Source: an uncultured Peptoniphilus sp.
Lineage (GTDB): Bacteria; Bacillota; Clostridia; Tissierellales; Peptoniphilaceae
Assembly (NCBI RefSeq): GCF_946222045.1
Contig: NZ_CAMILN010000006.1
Coordinates: 1-53,915 of the forward strand
DNA: 53,915 nt
Direction of reading: 5' to 3'
The notes under the pieces are model-generated. The model made no database searches, had not been told where the DNA came from, and saw only the letters and a program-made list of their open reading frames with translations. Made by a program: the position numbers and the translations under genes. Of the stretch, positions 34,938-43,373 are shown one piece after another (position 1 is the stretch's first letter; each line of letters begins with the position of its first letter).

Positions 34938-37199
34938 TTGTCAAAAATTAGAGTACACGCGTTGGCAAAGGAAATTGGTATTACAAGTAAGGAATTAATT
35001 GCAAAGTTAAATGAACTTGAAATATCTGTAAAAAATCATATGTCAACATTAGATAGCGCTGAAGAAAATAGAGTAAGAAATTTATATAACAAAAATTCTT
35101 CAAAAAAAGACTCTCCTGCAGAAAAGAAAAACAATGATAAGCAGGGAGACAACAAGAAAAAAACTCATCCTAATAAGGAAAAACAAAACAATAACAATTC
35201 AGGTAATAAAGAATTTAAAAAAAATAATAAAAACAAGACTTCTAATAAAGAAAATAATAAAAATGATGATAAGAGCGAACATTCATCTAATCAAAAAAAG
35301 AAAAATAACAAAAAGAATAAGTCTAAAAACAAAGAAAATAATAATGATAAAAGCCACTCCTTTAAGAGAGATTTGACTAAGAAAAAACCAAAGAAAAAAG
35401 TTAGATCAAAACATAAGGTTGAAGAGGAAGACAAGGGAGATGATTCTATAATAGTTATAGCACCTATAACAGTAAAGGATTTTGCCAACCAATTGGGAGT
35501 GTCTGTATCAACAGTTATTACAAAACTAATTGGACTTGGAGTTATGGCAAATCAAAACCAAAGTATTGATGAAGATACTTGTATATTACTAGCTGATGAA
35601 CTTGGAGTTGAAATTGAAATTGAAGCTCCAAATCTTGACCAATCGGTTGAAGAAGAATATGGACTTCTAAGAGAAGATAGGGAAAGAGATCTTAAACCAA
35701 GACCACCTGTTGTAACAGTAATGGGTCACGTTGACCACGGAAAAACTTCTCTATTAGACTCTATTAAGAAAACTCATGTTACTAAATCTGAAGCTGGCGG
35801 TATTACTCAACATATAGGGGCTTATACTGTTAATTTATCTGGAAAGAAAATAACTTTCCTCGATACACCAGGTCACGAAGCTTTCACTTCAATGAGACTT
35901 AGGGGAGCTCAAACTACAGATATAGCAATACTTGTTGTAGCAGCAGATGATGGTGTAATGCCTCAAACAATTGAAGCAATTTCTCACGCAAGGTCCGCTG
36001 ATGTTCCAATAATTGTAGCAATTACAAAAATTGATAAACCAGAAGGCAACCCTGAAAGAGTTAAACAAGAATTAATGAACGAAAATCTTGTTCCTGAAGA
36101 ATGGGGCGGTGACACAATTGTTGTTGGAGTTTCATCAAAATCTGGAGAAGGAATTGATGAACTTCTAGAAATGATTCTATTAGTAGCTGAAATGAAAGAG
36201 TTAAAAGCAAATCCTAATAGGCGTGCTATTGGTACTATAATCGAAGCCAATCTTGACAAGGCTAAGGGACCTATGGCAACTATTCTTATTAAGAATGGTA
36301 CTTTAAGATTTGGAGATGCTATTGTATCTGGTACTTGTTCAGGAAGAATAAGAGCTATGGAAGATGATAAAGGCAAAAAAGTTAAAAAAGCTGGACCTTC
36401 TATGCCAGTTGTAATTTTAGGACTTAACGATGTTCCTAATGCTGGAGACACAATTTATGCAGTTAATGATGATAAGACTGCAAAAGCAATTGCCGATAAG
36501 AATACAGAAATTTCTAGAGAAAAGAGATTGAGTCAAACAACTAAGATTAGTCTTGACAACCTATTCGAAAAAATTTCTGAAGAAGATGTAAAAGAACTTA
36601 ATGTTGTTGTAAAAGGTGATGTAAAAGGTTCTGTTGAAGCGCTTAACCAATCTTTACTAAAACTTTCCACTGAAGAAGTTAAGATTTCTGTAATTCACTC
36701 AGGTGTTGGTGGAATCAATGAATCTGACGTTACTCTAGCTTCTGCATCTAATGCAATTGTTATTGGATTTAATGTTAGACCTAATATTAATGCTATAGAA
36801 CTTGCAAAAACTGAAGATGTTGAAATTAGGACATACAGAGTTATCTATGAAATTATTAACGATATAGAACAAGCAGCTAAAGGTATGCTAGATCCAGATA
36901 TTGTAGAAGAAATCCTTGGAAGATGTGAAATAAGACAAACATTTAAACTTCCAAACAACCAAATGGTTGCTGGGGTTTATGTCCTAAACGGTAAAATTCT
37001 AAGAAACTCTAAAGTTAAGGTACTAAGAGATGACGTTGTTATTCACGAGGGAGACATTGCTTCTCTAAAGAGATTTAAAGATGATGCTAGAGAGCTTGCA
37101 ACAGGTTTTGAAGGTGGACTTGTCATAGATGGCTTTAATGATATTAAAGAAGGAGATCTTCTTGAATCATATATCATGAAGGAAGTTGAAAGATCATAA
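34938..37199 (+). CDS. infB: translation initiation factor IF-2
   Basis: IF-2 of 753 residues. I set the start at TTG 34938, seven bases after AGGAGGT; an upstream in-frame GTG lies inside that ribosome site. An IF2_N domain (about 1-50) precedes a low-complexity lysine/asparagine-rich linker (about 55-160), a second IF2_N (about 175-225), the G domain with GHVDHGKT (263-270), DTPGHE and TKID, and two beta-barrels plus domain IV. The linker is of unusual composition but is the most variable part of the family. It overlaps rbfA by one base (TAATG). Confidence 0.97.
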   Translation: MSKIRVHALAKEIGITSKELIAKLNELEISVKNHMSTLDSAEENRVRNLYNKNSSKKDSPAEKKNNDKQGDNKKKTHPNKEKQNNNNSGNKEFKKNNKNKTSNKENNKNDDKSEHSSNQKKKNNKKNKSKNKENNNDKSHSFKRDLTKKKPKKKVRSKHKVEEEDKGDDSIIVIAPITVKDFANQLGVSVSTVITKLIGLGVMANQNQSIDEDTCILLADELGVEIEIEAPNLDQSVEEEYGLLREDRERDLKPRPPVVTVMGHVDHGKTSLLDSIKKTHVTKSEAGGITQHIGAYTVNLSGKKITFLDTPGHEAFTSMRLRGAQTTDIAILVVAADDGVMPQTIEAISHARSADVPIIVAITKIDKPEGNPERVKQELMNENLVPEEWGGDTIVVGVSSKSGEGIDELLEMILLVAEMKELKANPNRRAIGTIIEANLDKAKGPMATILIKNGTLRFGDAIVSGTCSGRIRAMEDDKGKKVKKAGPSMPVVILGLNDVPNAGDTIYAVNDDKTAKAIADKNTEISREKRLSQTTKISLDNLFEKISEEDVKELNVVVKGDVKGSVEALNQSLLKLSTEEVKISVIHSGVGGINESDVTLASASNAIVIGFNVRPNINAIELAKTEDVEIRTYRVIYEIINDIEQAAKGMLDPDIVEEILGRCEIRQTFKLPNNQMVAGVYVLNGKILRNSKVKVLRDDVVIHEGDIASLKRFKDDARELATGFEGGLVIDGFNDIKEGDLLESYIMKEVERS

Positions 37200-37552
37200 T
37201 GAATAATAAAAGAATTAACAGAATTTCAGAAGAAGTAAGAAGAACAATATCTAACATTGTACAAAATGAGTTAAAAGATCCAAGGATACCTTCTATCACT
37301 AGTATTTCTCATGTTGAAGTTACAAATGATTTATCCTTCGCAAAAGTTTATGTTTCTGTCTTAGGAGATGACTATGATAGGGATGAAGCAGTTGAAGGAC
37401 TTAATTCAGCTAAGGGATTTATAAAAAAAGAATTGGCTAATAGGGTTAAACTAAGGGCCATGCCAGAACTCATTTTTATTAAAGATGACTCTATTGAACG
37501 AGCTATGGAATTAGATAAACTTATAGATGAGGTAAATCACAAAAATGATTAA
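37199..37552 (+). CDS. rbfA: ribosome-binding factor A
   Basis: RbfA of 117 residues, a cold-shock 30S maturation factor. It contains the KH-like domain with ELKDPRIP near 25, the SFAKVYVSVLG strand and LRAMPELIF. It starts on the infB stop (TAATG) and overlaps nrnA by 8 bases. Complete. Confidence 0.96.
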   Translation: MNNKRINRISEEVRRTISNIVQNELKDPRIPSITSISHVEVTNDLSFAKVYVSVLGDDYDRDEAVEGLNSAKGFIKKELANRVKLRAMPELIFIKDDSIERAMELDKLIDEVNHKND

Positions 37553-38519
37553 TTTAAAGGAATTATCCTCTGAATTAAAAAATTTAATAGATAATAGCAA
37601 TAATATTGCAGTTGCATCTCACTTAAATCCTGATGGAGATAACTTAGGATCTGCTACTGCAATGCTTGGCATGCTTAATAAGCTTGGTAAAAATCCAGTC
37701 TTTATACTAGATGACAGTGTTCCATCCTCTTTTAAATTTTTACCAAATCTTTCTTATTCAAAAAGCCCAGAAAATATTGATGAGGATTTCGATTTGTTTA
37801 TTGCTCTTGACTCCTCAGATGAAGATAGAATGGGAGATAGGGTGAAAGAAATATTTAACAAGTCTAAAAAAACTGTTAATATTGACCATCACTTTAGCAA
37901 TAAGAATTATGCTGATTTAAATATTGTCGATGAAAATTCACCAGCAACTTGTGAAGTCCTTGCAAGAATTTTCAAATCTCTTAATTTACAATTAGATAAA
38001 GAAATAGCGACTTCCTTATTTACAGGACTTTCAACAGATACAGGTTCTTTTAAATATAGTTCAGTTAGCTCAAAAACTTTTGAAATTGCATCAGACTTAT
38101 TTAAGTATGACATCGATATAAATGAAGTTACGCAAAATGTTTACCAAAGTAGGTCTAGACAAAAGACTGATTTGTTAATAAGGGCCATGAACTCTATTGA
38201 ATATTTTGATGAAGATAAGATTGCTGTAGTTATCGTAACTAAAGAAGATATGGAAAATACTAAAGCAGCAAAGTCAGATGCTGACGGAATAGTAGAATTT
38301 GTTAGAGATATTGATACTGTTGAACTTGCAGTTCTCCTCAAAGAAAAAGATGATTGTATTAGGTTATCTCTTAGGTCTAAATCTTATGTTGATTGTACGA
38401 AAATTGCGTCTAAGTTTAATGGCGGAGGACATATTAGGGCTTCAGGCGGTACAATAAACCACACCGATATCAAAAAGGCAAAAAAAGATTTAGTTGAAGT
38501 GGCGGAAGAAGAATTATGA
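37545..38519 (+). CDS. nrnA: DHH/DHHA1 phosphoesterase (NrnA-like)
   Basis: DHH-family phosphoesterase of 324 residues with ASHLNPDGDNLGS (metal ligands), DSSDEDRMGD, the eponymous DHH (VNIDHHFSNKNYAD) and a C-terminal DHHA1 domain with GGGHIRASGG. B. subtilis NrnA degrades nano-RNAs and dephosphorylates pAp. The gene lies between rbfA and truB, where nrnA-type genes are found in Clostridia and Tissierellia. It overlaps truB by ATGA. Confidence 0.9.
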   Translation: MINLKELSSELKNLIDNSNNIAVASHLNPDGDNLGSATAMLGMLNKLGKNPVFILDDSVPSSFKFLPNLSYSKSPENIDEDFDLFIALDSSDEDRMGDRVKEIFNKSKKTVNIDHHFSNKNYADLNIVDENSPATCEVLARIFKSLNLQLDKEIATSLFTGLSTDTGSFKYSSVSSKTFEIASDLFKYDIDINEVTQNVYQSRSRQKTDLLIRAMNSIEYFDEDKIAVVIVTKEDMENTKAAKSDADGIVEFVRDIDTVELAVLLKEKDDCIRLSLRSKSYVDCTKIASKFNGGGHIRASGGTINHTDIKKAKKDLVEVAEEEL

Positions 38520-39406
38520 TTGATGGTCTCTTAGTATTTGACAAGGATAAAGGAATAACATCCCATGATTTAGTTTATAAGGTTAGGCGCAAATTAGGGA
38601 TAAAAAAAGTAGGTCATACTGGTACTCTTGATCCTATGGCTACAGGAGTGCTAGTTATATCTATTGGAAAAGCAACTAAAACAAGCGAATATATTCTTTC
38701 AAGCGACAAGGAATACGAAGCTAAAATCAAACTAGGTATCTTGACCGATTCCTATGATATTGCTGGTAATATTTTAAAAGAAGAAAAAGTTAGCTTCAAT
38801 GAAGAAGACATAAAAAAAGCTCTTCAAAATTTTACTGGTAAGTTGTCACAAAAGCCTCCTATTTACTCTGCTTTAAAAGTGGGCGGTAAGAAACTTTACG
38901 AGTATGCAAGAGAGGGTAAAGAGGTAGAAATAAAAGAAAGAAATATTGAGATTTATAAAAATGAGCTTTTAGATTTTAATGGAAGTGATGAGTTCCTAAT
39001 AAGAGTTAAGGTATCCAAAGGAACTTATATAAGGTCCCTTGCAAATGATATTGGGAACTTTTTAGGCACTTACGGTACACTAACAGAGCTTAGGCGAACT
39101 AGAACTGGAGATTTTAAAATAGAAGATTGTATTAAAGTCTCTGATTTTGAAAATATGTCTATTGATGAAATAAAGGAAAAAATCCTACCTATGGATTTAG
39201 CCTTAACTAATCTTAAAAAAATTGATATAGACAAAAGATTTTGTAGTGGATTTCTTAATGGACAATTTTATAAACTTAATTACAAACTAGAATATAATAA
39301 TTACAGAGTATATTGCGATAATCTATTTTTAGGAATTGGCGAAATTAGATTTATTGATGAAAAACCTTATCTTAAAATGAAGAAGAGATTAATAGGTGAT
39401 TTATGA
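38516..39406 (+). CDS. truB: tRNA pseudouridine(55) synthase
   Basis: TruB of 296 residues, forming pseudouridine 55 in the T loop of tRNAs. The catalytic aspartate is in KVGHTGTLDPMATGVL. RVKVSKGTYIRSLANDIG is also conserved. The C-terminal part (after about 230) is less conserved and resembles a short PUA remnant. It overlaps ribF by ATGA. Confidence 0.95.
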   Translation: MIDGLLVFDKDKGITSHDLVYKVRRKLGIKKVGHTGTLDPMATGVLVISIGKATKTSEYILSSDKEYEAKIKLGILTDSYDIAGNILKEEKVSFNEEDIKKALQNFTGKLSQKPPIYSALKVGGKKLYEYAREGKEVEIKERNIEIYKNELLDFNGSDEFLIRVKVSKGTYIRSLANDIGNFLGTYGTLTELRRTRTGDFKIEDCIKVSDFENMSIDEIKEKILPMDLALTNLKKIDIDKRFCSGFLNGQFYKLNYKLEYNNYRVYCDNLFLGIGEIRFIDEKPYLKMKKRLIGDL

Positions 39407-40311
39407 AAATAATTGAAATTGACTTAAATTATATAGCAGACGAAGATTCAGTTATTGCCCTAGGAAACTTTGACGGTGTTCATAAGGGCCATATGGAATT
39501 AATTAATAAGGCGGTTAAAAAATCTAAGGATTTAAACATAAAGTCTAGTATATTGTTATTTAATGAACATACTGACAATCTTGTTAAAGTAGGAAAAAAA
39601 GATATAATAACAACAAATCAGACTAAATTTGAAATTCTAGAAAATCTAGGAGTCGATATAATTTATCTTATAAATTTTACAAAAGAGTTTATGGCATACA
39701 CTCCTATAATGTTTTTAAAAGATTTTCTTGTAGATAATCTCAAAATTAAGGGAGTTGTTGTAGGCTATGATTACACTTATGGCTATAAAAAATCTGGTGA
39801 TGTAGATTTCTTAAAAGAAAATAATGATTTATTTGATAGCGTTGATATCATTAATCAAATTACTTCTCATGGTGAAAAAATTTCATCAACTCTTATAAGA
39901 AGTTTAATTGAAGAAGGTAAGATAAAAGAGGCTAATGATCTTTTATCAAGACCCTATAAGCTAATTGGAGAAATTATACATGCAAAAGGTCTTGGAAAAA
40001 AAATGGGATATCCAACTGCCAACTTAAAATTAATAGATAATTTTGTAATCCCCAAATATGGTGTTTACGATACTGATATTATTATTAATGGAGAGAGGTT
40101 TAAAGCTTCAACTAATATTGGAACAAACCCAACTGTTGAGCATGATGGGATAAAAATTGAGGCTCATATACTTGACTTTGATAGAGATATTTATGGGGAA
40201 ATTGTTGAGCTTGAACTTTTAGATTTTGTAAGACCTGAATTGAAATTTGATTCCATAGAAGAATTATTCGATCAGATTGCTAAAGATGTTTTAGTTACAA
40301 GGAATAGATGA
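39403..40311 (+). CDS. ribF: bifunctional riboflavin kinase/FAD synthetase
   Basis: Bifunctional enzyme of 302 residues. The N-terminal FMN adenylyltransferase domain has ALGNFDGVHKGH and ISSTLIRSLIEEGK. The C-terminal riboflavin kinase domain has KGLGKKMGYPTANL and NIGTNPTVEH. It turns riboflavin into FMN and FAD. It ends this cluster, and rpsO follows from its own promoter. Confidence 0.95.
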   Translation: MKIIEIDLNYIADEDSVIALGNFDGVHKGHMELINKAVKKSKDLNIKSSILLFNEHTDNLVKVGKKDIITTNQTKFEILENLGVDIIYLINFTKEFMAYTPIMFLKDFLVDNLKIKGVVVGYDYTYGYKKSGDVDFLKENNDLFDSVDIINQITSHGEKISSTLIRSLIEEGKIKEANDLLSRPYKLIGEIIHAKGLGKKMGYPTANLKLIDNFVIPKYGVYDTDIIINGERFKASTNIGTNPTVEHDGIKIEAHILDFDRDIYGEIVELELLDFVRPELKFDSIEELFDQIAKDVLVTRNR

Positions 40312-40312
40312 C

Positions 40313-40341
40313 TTTACAAGCCAGCCTTTATATGGTAAGAT
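40313..40341 (+). promoter_or_regulatory. promoter of rpsO-pnp
   Basis: TTTACA (40313-40318) and TAAGAT (40336-40341) with a 17-base spacer, right after ribF. The predicted leader to rpsO is about 79 bases. Confidence 0.55.
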
Positions 40342-40347
40342 ATTTAA

Positions 40348-40426
40348 GGTTAAATAGCTATTCACAGTTGGTCGCTCCTCGACGCCTACTTTGATTAGCT
40401 TTATCTAAAAAATTTAGGAGGAAAAC
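40348..40426 (+). promoter_or_regulatory. rpsO leader, possible S15 autoregulatory element
   Basis: The leader holds a GTCG-CTCCT-CGAC hairpin near 40371-40383, enclosed by weaker pairing between AGCTA and TAGCT on either side, then TTTAGGAGG at the ribosome site. S15 regulates its own message in many bacteria through varied leader folds. I cannot assign this one to a known class, so the role is inference. Confidence 0.4.
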
Positions 40427-40693
40427 ATGTTAGAAACAAATATCAAACAAATTATTATTGACGAATTTAAAACACACGAAGGTGACACAGGATCACCAGA
40501 AGTTCAAATTGCAATTCTTACTAGAAGAATTAACGATTTAAACGAACATTTAAGAGTTCACAAAAAAGACCACCACTCAAGAAGAGGACTTCTTAAGATG
40601 GTAGGTAAAAGAAGAAATTTATTAAGATATTTAAAAAATAAGGATATAGAAAGATATCGTACACTTATTAAAAAACTACAAATAAGAGGATAA
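40427..40693 (+). CDS. rpsO: 30S ribosomal protein S15
   Basis: S15 of 88 residues, normal length. It shows GDTGSPEVQIAILT, LNEHLRVHKKDHHSRRGL and LLRYLKNKDIERY. TAGGAGG precedes the ATG. pnp follows after a hairpin, the conserved rpsO-pnp order. Confidence 0.98.
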   Translation: MLETNIKQIIIDEFKTHEGDTGSPEVQIAILTRRINDLNEHLRVHKKDHHSRRGLLKMVGKRRNLLRYLKNKDIERYRTLIKKLQIRG

Positions 40694-40694
40694 T

Positions 40695-40715
40695 AGGAGC
40701 GGTAATCCCGCTCTT
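40695..40715 (+). terminator. hairpin between rpsO and pnp
   Basis: GAGCGG (40697-40702) pairs with CCGCTC (40708-40713) across TAATC, extendable by two weaker pairs. The following TTTCTT is a poor T-run. It is more likely a partial terminator or an RNA processing site than a full stop. Confidence 0.6.
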
Positions 40716-40736
40716 TCTTATTAGAAGGAGGAAATA

Positions 40737-42848
40737 ATGGAAAAAACTTATACTATGGATCTTGCAGGTTCTCAGTTAAAAGTAACAATTGGAAAAGTTG
40801 CTGAGCAAGCAAATGGTGCTTGTTTAGTACAATATGGAGATACTGTTGTACTTGTTACAGCTACATCTTCTTCTAAGCCAAGAGAGGGAATCGACTTTTT
40901 TCCTTTAAGTGTAGACTATGAAGAAAAAATGTATGCAGTTGGTAAAATACCTGGAGGATTTATCAAGAGAGAGGGAAGACCTAGCGAAAAGGCTACCCTA
41001 TCCGCTAGACTAATTGATAGACCACTTAGACCTCTTTTCCCAGAAGGTTATAGAAATGATGTACACATAGTAGCAACAATTTTAAGTGTTGATCAAGATC
41101 ATTCACCTGAAATTGTTGCAATGATAGGTTCTTCTATTGCTCTTTCTATTTCTGATATTCCTTTTGATGGACCTACAGGTTCAGTTGAAGTTGGATATAT
41201 TGACGGAAAATATATCATAAATCCTAACGAAGAAGAGAGAAACAACTCTAAAATAAACTTATCTCTTGCTGGAACAAAGACTGCAATTATGATGGTAGAG
41301 GCTGGTGCGCAAGAAGTAAGTGAATCTGAAATGCTTGAAGCTATTCTAGAAGGTCACGAAGTTATAAAAGATATTTGTGAGTTTGTAGAAGAAATTTCTA
41401 GTGAAGTTGGAAAAGAAAAAGCTGAATACGAAGTATTTAAAGCTGACGAGGAAATTGTAGCTAAGGTAAAAGATTTTGGTAAAGATTTACTAGTTAATGC
41501 TATTAGAGAAAAAGATAAGGTTGTAAGAGAAGAAAACACTGAAAAAGCTAAGGAAGCTATTAGAGAACACTTCGTGGACCTTATGGAAGAACACTCAAAA
41601 GATATTTCAGCTGCAATTGAAGAAATTGAAGTTACTGAAATTAGACGTGGCATTCTTGAAGAAGAAAGAAGGCCTGATGATAGAAAACTAGATGAAATTA
41701 GACATTTATCTTCTGAAGTTAGTGTACTACCAAGAACTCACGGTTCAGGTTTATTTACAAGAGGACAAACTCAAGTGCTTTCAATTGCTACTCTAGGTGC
41801 AATCTCTGAAGAGCAAGTTATTGATGGACTTGGAGATGACAAACCAAAAAGATACATTCACCACTATAATTTCCCAGGATTCTGTGTTGGAGATACAAAA
41901 CCATCAAGATCTCCTGGCAGGCGTGAAATTGGTCATGGTGCTCTTGCAGAGAGAGCTCTACTTCCAGTAATTCCAGATTCAGAAGTCTTCCCATATACAA
42001 TAAGGGTTGTTTCAGAAGTATTATCATCAAATGGATCTTCTTCTCAAGCATCTATTTGTGGATCTACTCTTGCTCTAATGGATGCCGGTGTACCTATCAA
42101 GGCGCCTGTTGCAGGTATAGCTATGGGTCTTATTGAAGAAGATGGAGCTATAAAAATACTAACTGATATCCAAGGTTTGGAAGATCACTTTGGAGATATG
42201 GACTTTAAGGTAGCTGGTACTAGAAAAGGTATCACAGCTATTCAAATGGATATTAAGGTTGAAGGTATTAAAAAAGAAATCCTTGAAACTGCTCTCGATA
42301 GAGCAAAGGACGCTAGATTTGAGATTTTAGATCATCTTGAAACAACAATTGAAAAACCAAGAGAAGAACTTTCTAAATATGCTCCAATTATTCATATGAT
42401 TTCTATTGATCCAGAAAGAATTGGAGAAGTTATTGGTGCAGGCGGAAAAATAATCAATAAGATCATTGAACAAACTGGCGTAAAAATTGACATTGATGAT
42501 GACGGAAAAATTTCTATCTTATCTGATAGTGATGAAAAAGCTAAAGAAGCCATTGCAATCATTGAAGATATAGTAAAAGAAATTGAAGTTGGAGAAGTTT
42601 ACCTAGGAAAGGTTAAGAAAATTGTTAAGTTTGGAGCTTTCGTGGAAATCAAAAAGGGAACAGAAGGTCTCCTTCACATTTCTGAAATTGCTCATGAAAG
42701 AACCAACAATGTAGAAGATGTATTAAAAGTTGGCGATTCAGTTGAAGTTAAAGTTATTGACATAGCCAAGGATACAGGTAAGATTTCTCTATCAAGAAAA
42801 GCTCTTATTAAAAGAGAAGATAATTCCAAGAAAGAAGAAAATAAATAA
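40737..42848 (+). CDS. pnp: polynucleotide phosphorylase
   Basis: PNPase of 703 residues, a trimeric 3'-5' phosphorolytic exoribonuclease. Two RNase PH domains with a helical linker (about 1-550), then a KH domain (IGAGGKIINKIIEQTG) and an S1 domain (VYLGKVKKIVKFGAFVEI). KPSRSPGRREIGHGALAERAL is the hallmark of the catalytic core. GGAGG precedes the ATG. A terminator follows. Confidence 0.97.
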   Translation: MEKTYTMDLAGSQLKVTIGKVAEQANGACLVQYGDTVVLVTATSSSKPREGIDFFPLSVDYEEKMYAVGKIPGGFIKREGRPSEKATLSARLIDRPLRPLFPEGYRNDVHIVATILSVDQDHSPEIVAMIGSSIALSISDIPFDGPTGSVEVGYIDGKYIINPNEEERNNSKINLSLAGTKTAIMMVEAGAQEVSESEMLEAILEGHEVIKDICEFVEEISSEVGKEKAEYEVFKADEEIVAKVKDFGKDLLVNAIREKDKVVREENTEKAKEAIREHFVDLMEEHSKDISAAIEEIEVTEIRRGILEEERRPDDRKLDEIRHLSSEVSVLPRTHGSGLFTRGQTQVLSIATLGAISEEQVIDGLGDDKPKRYIHHYNFPGFCVGDTKPSRSPGRREIGHGALAERALLPVIPDSEVFPYTIRVVSEVLSSNGSSSQASICGSTLALMDAGVPIKAPVAGIAMGLIEEDGAIKILTDIQGLEDHFGDMDFKVAGTRKGITAIQMDIKVEGIKKEILETALDRAKDARFEILDHLETTIEKPREELSKYAPIIHMISIDPERIGEVIGAGGKIINKIIEQTGVKIDIDDDGKISILSDSDEKAKEAIAIIEDIVKEIEVGEVYLGKVKKIVKFGAFVEIKKGTEGLLHISEIAHERTNNVEDVLKVGDSVEVKVIDIAKDTGKISLSRKALIKREDNSKKEENK

Positions 42849-42859
42849 GTAAAGTTAAG

Positions 42860-42891
42860 TCGCATTAGAATTTTTTTTAATGCGATTTTTT
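42860..42891 (+). terminator. intrinsic terminator after pnp
   Basis: TCGCATTA (42860-42867) and TAATGCGA (42878-42885) form a perfect 8-bp stem around an AT-rich loop, then six T residues. It lies just upstream of the dut ribosome site, so dut may be expressed by read-through. Confidence 0.82.
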
Positions 42892-42903
42892 AAAGGAGAA
42901 TTT

Positions 42904-43335
42904 ATGAAATTAAAAGTTATTAATAAAAGTAAGCATCCTCTTCCTAAGTATGAAACAGATGGCTCTTCAGGAATGGACTTAAGGGCTAATCTAGACGAAA
43001 ATTTAGTATTAAAGCCTCTAGACAGAGTGCTAGTTCCAACAGGCCTTTATTTCGAATTTGAAAAAGGCTATGAAGCACAAGTTAGAGCTAGATCGGGCTT
43101 AGCATTAAAAAAGGGCCTAGGACTTCCAAATGGTATTGGAACTATTGATTCTGATTATAGGGGAGAATTAAAGGTTATTCTAATAAACATGAGTAGAGAT
43201 GATGTTGTCATAGAAGATGGCGATAGGATTGCTCAAGTTGTTTTTATGAAAATTGAAATCCCGGATTTAGTCGAAGTTGAGGAGATTAGTGATACTGAAA
43301 GAAGTGATGGAGGCTTCGGTCATACTGGTCTTTAA
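42904..43335 (+). CDS. dut: dUTP diphosphatase
   Basis: Trimeric dUTPase of 143 residues hydrolysing dUTP to dUMP. The five motifs are visible: GSSGMDLRA, ARSGLALKKGL, GTIDSDYRGELKV, GDRIAQVVF and a C-terminal RSDGGFGHTG. I chose ATG 42904, which has AAAGGAG upstream; an in-frame ATG at 42880 lies within the terminator stem and is rejected. Confidence 0.96.
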   Translation: MKLKVINKSKHPLPKYETDGSSGMDLRANLDENLVLKPLDRVLVPTGLYFEFEKGYEAQVRARSGLALKKGLGLPNGIGTIDSDYRGELKVILINMSRDDVVIEDGDRIAQVVFMKIEIPDLVEVEEISDTERSDGGFGHTGL

Positions 43336-43373
43336 GGGCACAAATTGTTATAATATTAATGAGGTGCTAGCTC

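Noticed and set aside
35100..35400. Lysine/asparagine-rich stretch in infB as a repeat element
   Set aside because: It is the variable low-complexity linker of IF-2, in frame and without true DNA repeats.
35984..36451. 155-codon open frame on the minus strand inside infB
   Set aside because: It lies fully opposite the conserved G-domain of IF-2, has no ribosome site and its translation looks like a shadow of the coding frame.
43349..43354. TATAAT before ftsK as a promoter
   Set aside because: No acceptable -35 at 16-18 bases upstream.
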